Of a DNA stretch of 64,000 nucleotides, positions 9,069-17,651 are shown in pieces. This stretch comes from Sphingomonas glacialis. Its GTDB lineage: Bacteria > Pseudomonadota > Alphaproteobacteria > Sphingomonadales > Sphingomonadaceae. Position 1 is the stretch's first letter, and the number at the start of each line of letters is the position of its first letter. The DNA is taken from contig NZ_RCZC01000010.1 of the NCBI RefSeq assembly GCF_006439055.1, forward strand, positions 84,482-148,481. Direction: 5' to 3'. The position numbers and the translations under genes were made by a program. The notes beneath the pieces were generated by a model. That model did no database searches. It was not told the DNA's origin and saw nothing but the letters and a program-made list of their open reading frames with translations.

Positions 9069-9671
9069 TCAATCCGTTCGTCGATCGAGCTTGTGCACTT
9101 TGTACACAATCGCCGAGGCCGTTCGCATGCGTCGACGCCTATATCGAGCAAGGCGCCGGCGCAGCGCTGATCGGTCGTCCGCCAGCACCGCGCGACGTAA
9201 GTCAGCAACCTCCTCCTCGACCCCGTCAAGGATGCTGAGTTCCGCCCGCCGCACGGGATGAAGGCGCAAATTCATGCTTCCCATTGCCTCCCGACACTCA
9301 ACGTTTCGCGCTGCATCAACGATCGCTTCGAAGAGTACGCCGGTTGCCTCGACCGGCTCGATGCTTTCCCCCACCGGTCCCATCCGGCCAGCGCCCTGCA
9401 AACCAGCGAGCAGCAACTGCTGAACCCAGTCATAGCGATCGATCAGGTCGGCTTCGGTTAGCGACGGCATGCAAAAGCCGTCGCCATCGCCGTCCATCAA
9501 TAATCGTTCGCCGCGTAGTCGATGCAAGGCGTCGCGCACAGGCGATGGACTTGCGTCCAGCAGGTCGCATAGCGCCGCCAATTCTATCCGCTGACCCGGA
9601 CGCCACTGGCCCGCTGCGATGCGATCGCGGATCGAGGCGTAGACACGATCGAACACTGGCGCGGGATTCAT
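9069..9671 (-). CDS. GntR family transcriptional regulator
   Basis: About 200 residues from the ATG at 9671. The N-terminal winged helix is clear: YASIRDRIAAGQWRPGQRIE, then LCDLLDASPSPVRDALHRLRGERLL. The rest is short and helical and matches the FCD ligand domain only loosely (VEEEVADLRRAVLADDRSALRRRLARY). The frame is open further upstream, but those residues look non-coding. GntR-type regulators are found near lasso peptide clusters and in mobile elements; its target cannot be told from sequence. The next gene upstream on the same strand is LuxR-like, 155 bases away. Confidence 0.8.
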   Translation of the reverse strand: MNPAPVFDRVYASIRDRIAAGQWRPGQRIELAALCDLLDASPSPVRDALHRLRGERLLMDGDGDGFCMPSLTEADLIDRYDWVQQLLLAGLQGAGRMGPVGESIEPVEATGVLFEAIVDAARNVECREAMGSMNLRLHPVRRAELSILDGVEEEVADLRRAVLADDRSALRRRLARYRRRRMRTASAIVYKVHKLDRRTD

Positions 9672-9826
9672 CACCCCGTCACCGGCCTGCGGGCGGCCGG
9701 ATCGCCCGCAGCTTTCGTAATGAAAAAGCAAAAGCGCTGAAGCCTTTCGCCAACACTGCAGCTCGGTGGCATAGCCCTGTCCTCCCGCTATCCAAACGCA
9801 GGATGTAGGCGATGCGGCGAGACGGG

Positions 9827-10591
9827 CTATCCCGTGGACACGGGATGGCCAGCGTTTAATTCGGAAGCGTTGATGACGCCAGACGCGAGTGCGCAAACCA
9901 CCAGCAAAAAGCTCTTATGGACACCGCACCGCTCGCGGGCATGTTTCAGATGATCGTTCACCGTCACCGGAGTGATGCGCAGCAGGCGCGCGATCTGCTT
10001 TTCCTGATATCCCTGTCCGAGCAGAAGGACGATTTCGCGCTCCCTTGGTGTGAGCTGGCAATGAAATTGGCGTCGTCCGCACGCTCCGATGAGCCGCCGC
10101 GCTGCGTCGAACGCGAAGATGCCAAGCCCCTGTGCCAACGGGATGAAAGATTTCGGGAACGTGATGCCCGGCGCCACCGCGAAGGAGCACGAGCCACTCG
10201 GTTCGCCTGCCATATGCACCGGAACCGTGTAGCCATCTCCGATACCGGCATCCTCTGCCCGGTCAAACAGCTCCTGGTCGGCGCGCGTTCTTGGTAACAG
10301 CGACGGTTGCGTCGACCACATAAAGCCCGTGTAGCGGGATTGGCTCATGCGATGAACCGGGTCGCGCGTGCCCAGCCCATTGCCATCATGGAACGCTGCG
10401 AAACGCGCCGGGTAATTATGAAGGTGTAGCGCTCCAGGCTGAGAGCGACTGAAATCGACATGATGCGTGACCGAGAGAAAGGGTATTCCGGCACCCTTAC
10501 AGATCGACGTCAGCGCTGCGAGCAGCCTATCGAGCGTATCGATACGGTCAATTTCACCGTAGAAATCGCCTATCCGTTCGAGCAATTCCAT
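9827..10591 (-). CDS. LuxR family regulator with autoinducer-binding-like domain (no LuxI partner seen)
   Basis: 254 residues. The C-terminal LuxR-type HTH is complete: LTPREREIVLLLGQGYQEKQIARLL followed by TPVTVNDHLKHARERCG. The N-terminal about 165 residues have the length and pattern of the acyl-homoserine-lactone binding domain, with aromatic and Asp positions such as the YTGFMW and DGYTVPVH segments. No acyl-homoserine lactone synthase gene is present in this window, so it is an orphan here. It sits between the lasso regulon and the trb operon. In Mesorhizobium ICEs a LuxR-type TraR turns on transfer and the FseA gene; a similar role is possible but unproven. Confidence 0.82.
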   Translation of the reverse strand: MELLERIGDFYGEIDRIDTLDRLLAALTSICKGAGIPFLSVTHHVDFSRSQPGALHLHNYPARFAAFHDGNGLGTRDPVHRMSQSRYTGFMWSTQPSLLPRTRADQELFDRAEDAGIGDGYTVPVHMAGEPSGSCSFAVAPGITFPKSFIPLAQGLGIFAFDAARRLIGACGRRQFHCQLTPREREIVLLLGQGYQEKQIARLLRITPVTVNDHLKHARERCGVHKSFLLVVCALASGVINASELNAGHPVSTG

Positions 10592-10984
10592 GCGAGCCCG
10601 ATATCCGGCCGCAGGCCGCGCGTAGCAACCTCATCGACCGCCTTCCCTACCCGCGGTGGCTCGCCCATCGGGCTGAATCACCGACTTGTTGATGGGATGG
10701 TCCGCCAACGGCGGGATCCAGTTGCCAGCATAGCGATAAAGGACACGCCACTTCAATGATTTCGTATGTTTAATCACTGATTTGGATCGACTTTCTGTGA
10801 CCGGAAGATTCCGCCGTCGTCTATCCCGCGTCTACGGTGGCTACAAAGCCGTCGAATATGTGAATGATAGGCAGTGCGAATTTTCGGGGAGACTCGGAAT
10901 GGTTCCAGGCAAACACGGATATTTCTACCGGATTGTAACTGCCGCCAGGCGCGCTTGCGGCACTGATCGAGCCGGAAGACTCCA
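10592..10984. promoter_or_regulatory. Divergent intergenic region between luxR-like and lysR-like genes
   Basis: 393 bases between two divergent regulator genes, so both promoters must lie here. The LysR side has an AT-richer patch around 10755-10785 (TTCGTATGTTTAATCACTG). A GGAAG lies just before the LysR ATG. No clear lux-box palindrome or ORF was found. Confidence 0.5.
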
Positions 10985-11893
10985 ATGATAAATGTGGACC
11001 TTCTTCGGTACGCGGTTGCCGCTGCCGATACTGGCAGCTTCAGCCGAGCCGCCACTCGGTTCGGTGTAAAACAATCGACACTGAGCAAGCGGATCCAGTT
11101 TCTAGAGAACGGACTCGGCCTACCGCTCTTCCGGCGATCGACGCGAGGAGTCGCACCGACCGAGTCCGGCGCACACGTTTTATCGCGCGCGCGCCGAATT
11201 CTCGAGGACATCGACACCCTCGCCGGTGAGGCCCGCGCGTTATCCAGCGGAGAAACGGGGACGCTTAAAATCGGTTTCCATGGGTCGCTCGTCGGCGGAG
11301 ATTTATCGGCTGCGATACATGCTTTTCGCGCGGCATGCCCTGATATTGAAATCCAGGCATCGCAACGCGGCCGGCACACATTGGTCGCGGCGCTGCAGGA
11401 CGGAGCGCTCGACGCGGCAGTACTCGCAGGACAAACGCTGCTGCCGTCCCTGCGATCTTTATGCTTCTGGAGCGAGCCGGTTACGATCTCTCTCCCGGCA
11501 GATCACGCGCTGGCTGTGCGTGAACGACTTTACTGGACCGACCTCAGGGAAGCGATTTTCCTCGTGACTGCCTCCGATCCCGGGCCCGACCTGCGCGCCA
11601 TGGTGATGGCCCGGCTCTCGGTGCCGGGATATCACCCCACGGTGCTCATCCAAGATGTCGGGCGCGAAAATCTTCCGTCGCTGATTGGCGGCGCACGCAT
11701 CGCCATCACTGCCGGTGTGATCCTCCCTGCCGACCAAACGGATGGCTCGGTCTGCCGCGAAATACACGACGCGTCCGGCCACACCTGCCTTGAGCAGGGT
11801 GTTTACTGGAAGGTTGGCAACGGCAATCCTGCGCTCCGGCGCTTTTTCGAACTGCTGGCACACCGTTATGCGCGCATTGCCCCCGCGATTTAA
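10985..11893 (+). CDS. LysR family transcriptional regulator
   Basis: 302 residues with a typical N-terminal winged HTH (LLRYAVAAADTGSFSRAATRFGVKQSTLSKRIQFLENGLGLPLF) and a C-terminal effector-binding domain starting around TGTLKIGF. The ATG has a GGAAG ribosome site at suitable distance. It is the only + strand gene next to the trb operon and converges on it. Tn4371-type elements also keep a LysR-type gene (traR) beside their conjugation genes, so it may regulate transfer; equally it may be a host gene flanking the element. Confidence 0.85.
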   Translation: MINVDLLRYAVAAADTGSFSRAATRFGVKQSTLSKRIQFLENGLGLPLFRRSTRGVAPTESGAHVLSRARRILEDIDTLAGEARALSSGETGTLKIGFHGSLVGGDLSAAIHAFRAACPDIEIQASQRGRHTLVAALQDGALDAAVLAGQTLLPSLRSLCFWSEPVTISLPADHALAVRERLYWTDLREAIFLVTASDPGPDLRAMVMARLSVPGYHPTVLIQDVGRENLPSLIGGARIAITAGVILPADQTDGSVCREIHDASGHTCLEQGVYWKVGNGNPALRRFFELLAHRYARIAPAI

Positions 11894-11975
11894 TCAAAGA
11901 CCATCATGTGACGCATGGGTTGCAGGGCGTGCGGCAACGCCAAACAAGAATTGACGGATTCTGGATGACACTTCG

Positions 11976-12013
11976 AAAGGCCGCCATGCCCGGGGGGAGA
12001 CATGGCAGCCTTT
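11976..12013. terminator. Hairpin between convergent lysR-like gene and trb operon
   Basis: AAAGGC-GCCATG on the left pairs with CATGGC-GCCTTT on the right around a purine-rich loop, with one unpaired base on each side. It lies between the end of the LysR gene (+) and the end of the conjugation operon (-), where a shared terminator is expected. There is only a short T run on either side. Confidence 0.65.
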
Positions 12014-12076
12014 CCCGCTTTCCGGCTGGCCTGGGGCGTAGCTTACCGGGAGCGGATGCCGTCAGCGCGTCGGCGC

Positions 12077-12307
12077 CTATTGATCACCCTCCGATCGACG
12101 CCGCGCTTTGGCAAAGCCGCGATCGGTCGCCATGAACCGTGTGAGCATCGGCGCGATCAGCTTTTCTGGTCGGGCTTGAGGCTGTCCGGTCTCCGCGGCG
12201 TGCGCCACCGCGTAAGCAAGCAGATCGCGATGCACCGCTGCCGGTAGTTCGATCGTGATCTTGACCGGGCGATCCTCGACCAGCGGCCCGAGTTTCAGCG
12301 TCGCCAT
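12077..12307 (-). CDS. DUF2274 domain protein, last gene of the trb operon
   Basis: 76 residues: MATLKLGPLVEDRPVKITIE then PAAVHRDLLAYAVAHA, a short ribbon-helix-helix-like pattern. Small DUF2274 proteins are a regular companion downstream of trbI in alphaproteobacterial conjugative elements. Its ATG overlaps the trbI stop codon by one base (TAATG), so it is translationally coupled. The frame continues upstream inside trbI but the ATG at 12307 is the sensible start. Function is not known. Confidence 0.78.
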   Translation of the reverse strand: MATLKLGPLVEDRPVKITIELPAAVHRDLLAYAVAHAAETGQPQARPEKLIAPMLTRFMATDRGFAKARRRSEGDQ

Positions 12308-13548
12308 TATCGCCCTCCCATCTGAGTCGGCGCGAGAATTAGATCGCGCGTCACGATGACGCGAACCGGATAGCCGGGCCGCACGGTCAGAGTCGGCTGG
12401 ACATTCAGCTGCCTGCGGACGAGTTGCTGCCCGCTTTGATTGATGGTGTCGGAGGTTCCGCGCCGCAAAGCCCTGACCAGATCGTCGTCGTTGCTGCTTC
12501 CCGCCTCGGCGCCGAGCACGGTCGAGAGCACCGCAGCCTTGGCCATGCCGCCCCAATGATTGTTGATCCCGTCCTGCAAACCAGCGAACCCGGCGGGATC
12601 TGCCCCCGGCTGCCGGTCCAGCGTTAGGGATTGCCCGCTCGGCAGGATCAATCGATCCCAGGCGAGCAGGACGCGGTTCTGCCCAAATGATACCTGCGAA
12701 TCATACTCTCCGATCAGTTTTGCCCCCTGCGGAATCAGCAGGAAGCGACCGGTCGGACTATCGTATACATTCTCGGTAACCTGCGCCGTGATCTGTCCAG
12801 GCAAATCGGACCGGATCCCCGTAATTAGAGCAGCGGCGATGATACTGCCGGCCTGTACGACATAGGGAGTTGTCGGCGCGCCCAGCCGATCCGTCGTCTC
12901 AGTGCGCCGATCCACATCCGCCTTCAGAAAAGCCCGCTTGCTCGTCTGTCCATTCTGCAGAGAATCTTCTGATTGCGCGGGCGCGGCAGCAGCGGCCTCG
13001 CCGCCTCCCGTTTTCGCATTGGCGACGGTCGCAGGACCAGCAGCCGAAGCCGAAGCCTCGCCACTACCCGCGCTCGCGGCGGCCGAGCCTTGGAAGAGCT
13101 TGCTCGTTCGGGCCGCATCGCGCTCCTGAGCTGCGCGCTGCCGCGCCGCCTGCGCCGCATTGGCGGCGGGATCGGGCCCGCGCTGTGATGATGATCCCAT
13201 CGCCGGGGGTTGTACGTCGACACCGCGCTGCTGTGCCGACACGATTGGCCGACCGAGATCTCCGGGCAATGGCGGTCCGAGCTTCGGCGTCTGACCATAG
13301 TCTTTCGGCGCTGTCGCAACGGTGTCGGCGGTCGTCCGACTTTCCGTGTTCAGAAGCTCGGCGGGCGCCGTTCTGTGGCCGGACTGCAGGCCATAAAGCA
13401 GCGCCGCGCCCAGAGTGATGCCGCCGCCCAGCCCAAGAGCGCCGAGCGCTTTGCGCGACAGCCGCATGACCCGTGGCGGATCGGGGCGCAATCGCAGATC
13501 GGGCGCCGGCGGTGCCACGTGGGGTTCGCGCGCCTCGGTGTCGGTCAT
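12307..13548 (-). CDS. trbI: TrbI, conjugal transfer protein (VirB10-like)
   Basis: 413 residues. A cytoplasmic Pro-rich start is followed by a transmembrane segment (ALGALGLGGGITLGAALLYGL, about 33-53), a long Ala/Gln-rich linker, and a C-terminal beta-rich domain with VQAGSIIAAALITGIRSDLPGQ and LIPQGAKLIGEYDS, the VirB10/TrbI signature. VirB10 proteins span the envelope and form the core complex of type IV secretion with TrbG and TrbH-like partners. It overlaps trbG by 4 bases. Confidence 0.95.
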   Translation of the reverse strand: MTDTEAREPHVAPPAPDLRLRPDPPRVMRLSRKALGALGLGGGITLGAALLYGLQSGHRTAPAELLNTESRTTADTVATAPKDYGQTPKLGPPLPGDLGRPIVSAQQRGVDVQPPAMGSSSQRGPDPAANAAQAARQRAAQERDAARTSKLFQGSAAASAGSGEASASAAGPATVANAKTGGGEAAAAAPAQSEDSLQNGQTSKRAFLKADVDRRTETTDRLGAPTTPYVVQAGSIIAAALITGIRSDLPGQITAQVTENVYDSPTGRFLLIPQGAKLIGEYDSQVSFGQNRVLLAWDRLILPSGQSLTLDRQPGADPAGFAGLQDGINNHWGGMAKAAVLSTVLGAEAGSSNDDDLVRALRRGTSDTINQSGQQLVRRQLNVQPTLTVRPGYPVRVIVTRDLILAPTQMGGR

Positions 13549-14561
13549 CGCCGATCCTTTCCGGCCTTCGTGCCGTCGGCGCGCACGATCCGTACGCGGG
13601 CTTCGGATTTTTTGTCGCCTAGCCGGAGCTCGGCCGCCGCGAACAGGCGATCTACGACGAGATAGCGACCCTGCGCCCGGTAGTTGACGAGTTCGCCCTG
13701 CCCGCTCGCTCCTACCACGAACAGGGGCGGCAACTCGCCTTGGGCTATGCCGCTGGGGAATTCGATGAACACCTGGCGACCATCGTCGAACGCCCGCAAC
13801 GGGCGCCAGGGCGGGCTATCGCCCTCGATAGCGTATCGGAAGTTAAGCGTGGCCAGATCCACGCCGCTGGCGATCGGCGCCGCCGCTGTGGCGAGAGCCG
13901 ATTGTCCGCGAAGCGCGATCAGCCGATCCTGCGGATAGGTCCAGGAGATGGAGGCCATATAGGTCGCCGGTGTCGCGCGCAGCTCGAGATGATAAGTGCG
14001 GCGATCGGTATTGATCACGAGGTTGGTCACGAGGTCAGGGCGGGTCGGTTTCACCAGAATATGGACACGCTGCGCGGCACCCGTGCCGCTGAGCGTGTCA
14101 CCGATGATCCACCGGACCGTGTCGCCCGCGGCAACGGGTCCGGCGCCGACGAGCTGCTCGCCTTCCTCGAGGGCGATGTCGGTGACTTGCCCCGGCGACG
14201 TGTAGAGCTGGTAGAGAGCGCCGTCGCTCCACGGGTATTGCTGGATCGCGTTGAGGAAGCCGTCGCGGACAGGCTGAATGCGCGCGGCCGCGTTGGCCGC
14301 ACCGACTCGGATCTTCGGATCGGAGACATCGGATTGGCCACCGGGAGCAAACAGAGGTTTGAGCTGGCCCGGCAGCGGGAGTGGCGTCGGAATGGCCACG
14401 ACCTCGACCTTCGCCGGTGGCTCCACCGCCTTCACCGCGGGCACCGCATCATCGTAGCGGATCGCAGGCGGCTTGATCGAAGGGGTCGCGCACCCCGCGA
14501 GTGCCGCAGTGCCGGCCAAAAGCGAGATCATCTTTGACGCACCAAAGGAGATGCCATTCAT
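13545..14561 (-). CDS. trbG: TrbG, conjugal transfer protein (VirB9-like)
   Basis: 338 residues with an N-terminal signal ending in LAGCATPS, a possible lipobox, and a VirB9/CagX-type body (WSDGALYQLYTSPGQVTDIAL, then the C-terminal domain with NFRYAIEG and VFIEFPSG). VirB9 proteins form the outer ring of the secretion channel with VirB10. Overlaps of 4 bases with both neighbours show a tightly packed operon. Confidence 0.95.
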   Translation of the reverse strand: MNGISFGASKMISLLAGTAALAGCATPSIKPPAIRYDDAVPAVKAVEPPAKVEVVAIPTPLPLPGQLKPLFAPGGQSDVSDPKIRVGAANAAARIQPVRDGFLNAIQQYPWSDGALYQLYTSPGQVTDIALEEGEQLVGAGPVAAGDTVRWIIGDTLSGTGAAQRVHILVKPTRPDLVTNLVINTDRRTYHLELRATPATYMASISWTYPQDRLIALRGQSALATAAAPIASGVDLATLNFRYAIEGDSPPWRPLRAFDDGRQVFIEFPSGIAQGELPPLFVVGASGQGELVNYRAQGRYLVVDRLFAAAELRLGDKKSEARVRIVRADGTKAGKDRR

Positions 14562-15241
14562 TGTGCCAGTTCCTTCGACCAGTTGATGGCGGTGATGAAC
14601 ACCCCGAGCGGGTTTTTGCGCAGCGCATCCGGGGTCGTCGGGGTCTGGACGACGACCGTCAGGATCGCGGACCAGCGCTCGGTGGCCGACAGGCTGCCGT
14701 CGAGATAATGGCGCTCGGTCCAGGACACGCGAAAGCTGCTTGCCGACGCGCGGATCACGCTCGAGACGTCGACCGCGACCTGCTCCTTGCCGATATTGGC
14801 GAAAGGGTCATTGGTCCGCGCATAGTCGGTGAGCGCGAGCGCACCCTTGTCGGTGGTGAAATCATAGGCACGCAGCCAGTTTTGCCGCACCACCACCGGA
14901 TCGGCGGCGATCCCCCTCACCTCCTCGATGAAGCGTGCAAGGTGGAAGGCGATCTGCGGATCGGTCGGCTGATAACCAGCATCGGCGGGACCAACCGCTT
15001 GCGCTTCGCCGAGCTTGTCGATCTGGATGACCCACGGCGTTACTGTGCCGCGCGCACCCTGCCACACGATACCGGCCACCAGCCCTCCGGCCAAAGTGAG
15101 CGTGCCGAAAAAGGCCAGACGCCAGTTGCGCGCCTGCACACGCGCCGATCCGATCCGATCGTCCCAGACTTGGGCTGCGCGCTGATAGGGCGTCTCCGGC
15201 TCTGGCGTCGTCCCGTAGCGAACGCTTGATCGTCGAAACAT
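14558..15241 (-). CDS. trbF: TrbF, conjugal transfer protein (VirB8-like)
   Basis: About 227 residues from the ATG at 15241 (MFRRSSVRYG). One transmembrane helix (LAFFGTLTLAGGLVAGIVW, about 45-63) is followed by a periplasmic VirB8-like domain (FHLARFIEEVRGIAADPVVV; VSWTERHYL). The open frame upstream of this ATG is Arg-rich and lies in trbL, so it is rejected. VirB8 proteins act as an inner-membrane assembly factor of the secretion channel. Confidence 0.93.
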   Translation of the reverse strand: MFRRSSVRYGTTPEPETPYQRAAQVWDDRIGSARVQARNWRLAFFGTLTLAGGLVAGIVWQGARGTVTPWVIQIDKLGEAQAVGPADAGYQPTDPQIAFHLARFIEEVRGIAADPVVVRQNWLRAYDFTTDKGALALTDYARTNDPFANIGKEQVAVDVSSVIRASASSFRVSWTERHYLDGSLSATERWSAILTVVVQTPTTPDALRKNPLGVFITAINWSKELAQ

Positions 15242-15246
15242 GTGGC

Positions 15247-16533
15247 TCAATCCTCCTGACTGACATCGACACCGGCGCCCGCGCCGCCGCCGTCTCCGGC
15301 GCGCAGCGTGTGAGCGCCGACGGTTGCGCCATGGCTCACGGTCTGACGGCGCTTCATCGCGGTGGCCCATGCGGGCGGCGATGCATCGGTGCCGCCACCG
15401 GCGCCGGCAGCACCTGCAGCCGCAGGCTGCGAAGCGGTTTGAGCAGCCGCCGCCGCACGCCGCAGCGGAGACGTCGCGCTAGCGACCGCCGCACGGCCGA
15501 CACCGCCCAGCCCGCCCGCGACACCGGCTGCGCCCGCTTTGCCGGCGGCGCCCGCCTGATAAGCGCTCGACGCGCCAGCGGCGGCGCGCGCCGCCCCGCC
15601 GGCCAAAGCGCCGGCTGCGCCGGTTGCGGCGCGCGCCGCGAGGCCGGCCGCCGCAACGCCGCCAGCGACGACGCCTCCGGCCGCAAGCGCGGTGCCGGCC
15701 GCCGCACCGGCCCCAAGCTGCGGTCCGCCCGAGACGATACCGCTGGCGATGCCCGGACCGAAAATGCCCAGACCGAGCAAGGCAAGTGAGGCCAGCACGA
15801 TGGTCATCGCATCCTCGATCGTCGGCTGGGCAGTCAGCGGCGTGGTGAACTGGCTGAACAGCGTCGAGCCGATGCCGACGATCACCGCGAGGACCAACAC
15901 CTTCACGCCGGACGATATGACGTTGCCGAGCACGCGCTCCGCCATGAACGCCGTCTTGCCGAACAGGCCGAACGGGATCAGCACGAAGCCGCACAATGTG
16001 GTAAGCTTGAACTCGATCAGCGTGATGAAGAGCTGGATCGACAGCACGAAAAACGCGAGAATGACCACGATCCAGGCGAACAGCAGCACCGCGATCTGAA
16101 TGAAATTCTCGAAGAAGCTGACATAGCCCATCAGACCCGAGATCGAGTTGAGGATCGGCCGACCGGCATCAAGTCCGACTTGCGCGACACGACCCGGTTG
16201 GAGCAACTCGGCAGCGGTGAAACTGGTACCCGACGCCTTGAGGCCGAGCCCGGCGAAGCTGTTGAAGACGATCTTGGCCAGCGCGTTCCAATTGCCGATG
16301 ATATAGGCGAAGACCCCGACGAACAGCGTCTTCTTGACCAGTCGTGCGAGGATGTCGTCCCCCTCTCCCCACGACCAGAAAAGCGCCGCCAGTGTCACGT
16401 CGATGACGATCAGCGTGGTCGCGATGAAAGCGACCTCGCCATGCAACAGCCCGAAGCCGGAATCGATGTAGCTGGTGAAGACCTCGAGGAAGCGGTCGAT
16501 GACGCCAGTGCCTTCCACGTCAGTGCCCTCCAC
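15247..16533 (-). CDS. trbL: TrbL, conjugal transfer membrane protein (VirB6-like)
   Basis: 428 residues. It opens with GVIDRFLEVFTSYIDSGFG, the usual TrbL start, then has several transmembrane helices (about residues 35-265) and a long Ala/Gly-rich low-complexity tail of about 130 residues ending in VSQED. VirB6/TrbL proteins form the inner-membrane part of the DNA path. The gene overlaps trbK by 14 bases and is followed by trbF after 5 bases. Confidence 0.93.
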   Translation of the reverse strand: MEGTDVEGTGVIDRFLEVFTSYIDSGFGLLHGEVAFIATTLIVIDVTLAALFWSWGEGDDILARLVKKTLFVGVFAYIIGNWNALAKIVFNSFAGLGLKASGTSFTAAELLQPGRVAQVGLDAGRPILNSISGLMGYVSFFENFIQIAVLLFAWIVVILAFFVLSIQLFITLIEFKLTTLCGFVLIPFGLFGKTAFMAERVLGNVISSGVKVLVLAVIVGIGSTLFSQFTTPLTAQPTIEDAMTIVLASLALLGLGIFGPGIASGIVSGGPQLGAGAAAGTALAAGGVVAGGVAAAGLAARAATGAAGALAGGAARAAAGASSAYQAGAAGKAGAAGVAGGLGGVGRAAVASATSPLRRAAAAAQTASQPAAAGAAGAGGGTDASPPAWATAMKRRQTVSHGATVGAHTLRAGDGGGAGAGVDVSQED

Positions 16534-16891
16534 TCGTCAGCGCTTTGGCAAAAGCGCCGGCTGGCGGCATGACCTGGGCCGACGAGACCGTCGACACGGC
16601 CGACTTCCCGCGAGGATGGCCAGCCCCGGCCGCACCGGATTGCAGGAAAAAGCGCCGGCGATTGGCCGCCCATGCGCCGAGACAGGCGGCATCGGTTGCG
16701 CCCGCCTGACCGATCGCCTGACACCGAAGCAGCTCTGCCCGGAGCGGATCGTCCGCGGGTGGGGGTGTGATCTGGGTCACATCGTCCGAGCGCCGGCCGG
16801 GCGATGCGGTGTACGCGTCGACCATGGAGACGGTGACGACGGTGGCGGCAAAGCCGATGGCGCCGATGCGGACGACGGTTCTGGTCTCCAC
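16520..16891 (-). CDS. Putative entry exclusion protein, TrbK-alt type
   Basis: 123 residues with an N-terminal hydrophobic segment (VRIGAIGFAATVVTVSMVDAY) and a small C-terminal part with two Cys (LRCQAIG and ACLGAW). The place between trbJ and trbL and the CQAIG...ACLGAWAANRRRFF pattern are those of the TrbK-alt family thought to block redundant entry of the element. The function is by family and position only. Confidence 0.75.
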   Translation of the reverse strand: METRTVVRIGAIGFAATVVTVSMVDAYTASPGRRSDDVTQITPPPADDPLRAELLRCQAIGQAGATDAACLGAWAANRRRFFLQSGAAGAGHPRGKSAVSTVSSAQVMPPAGAFAKALTSGGH

Positions 16892-16901
16892 GACCCGCTC
16901 C

Positions 16902-17651
16902 TCAGTTGTGAAACATGCTGACAGTCGCCGGCTGATAGCCGGTGCCGGGGGTCAGAAAGCGGCGCAGTTGTTCGCGCGCCTGGTCCTGGGCCGCGGCACG
17001 CTGGGCGGCGTCCAGCGCCTGCGCCCTTCCCTGCGCCGCCAGCAGCCCGGTCAGGTCGGAGAGTTGCTGCGACTGCAGCGCCAGCAGCTGATTGCCGGCC
17101 TGCGCCGCCTGCAGCGCGCCCGACGCCGACTGGCTCGAGGAGACCAGCGATGTCATGGTGGAGCGTGCGCCCTCGATGTTGCCGACGACGCCGGCCTGCA
17201 CCTTCAGCGCATCCTCGAACGCCGCGACCGAATTGGCCCAGCGGCTCTGCGCTCCGCTGATCAGCGCCTGATCGCTCGTCGATACGCTCATCCCGCGATA
17301 TTGCGTGCTGAACGCCTGGTCGATCGACTGGACGTCGTAGGCGATGCGCTCGGCGCTGGTGAGCAGCGACTGGGTTCGCTGGATCTGCGCCTGAAGCTGG
17401 GCGACGCTGGAAAATGGCAGGGACGCCAGGTTTTTCGCCTGATTGATCAGCGATGTCGCCTGGTTCTGAAGCGCCTGGATCTGATTGTTGACCTGCTGCA
17501 GCGAACGGGCCGCGGTCAGCACGTTCTGCGCATAGTTGCTCGGATCATAGACGATGCCGCCGAACTGAGCGCCCGCCGGCACCGACGCGCCGATCAACGC
17601 ACATGCCGCGATGCCGGTCACGAGACCGCGGCGAATGGAAAGACGGGTCAT
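16902..17651 (-). CDS. trbJ: TrbJ, conjugal transfer protein (VirB5-like)
   Basis: 249 residues from the ATG at 17651. A signal peptide (GLVTGIAACALIGASVPAGAQ) is followed by a helical, Gln-rich body (FGGIVYDPSNYAQNVLTAARS, then long coiled-coil-like helices). TrbJ is the periplasmic VirB5-like component of IncP-type systems. The ATG overlaps the stop of trbE by 4 bases, which fixes the start against a longer open frame. Confidence 0.93.
   Translation of the reverse strand: MTRLSIRRGLVTGIAACALIGASVPAGAQFGGIVYDPSNYAQNVLTAARSLQQVNNQIQALQNQATSLINQAKNLASLPFSSVAQLQAQIQRTQSLLTSAERIAYDVQSIDQAFSTQYRGMSVSTSDQALISGAQSRWANSVAAFEDALKVQAGVVGNIEGARSTMTSLVSSSQSASGALQAAQAGNQLLALQSQQLSDLTGLLAAQGRAQALDAAQRAAAQDQAREQLRRFLTPGTGYQPATVSMFHN

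Noticed and set aside
11894..12076. Left attachment site with a copy of the tRNA-fMet end
   Set aside because: A short GGTTGCAGGG resembles the tRNA end, but the match stops after about ten bases and includes a mismatch.
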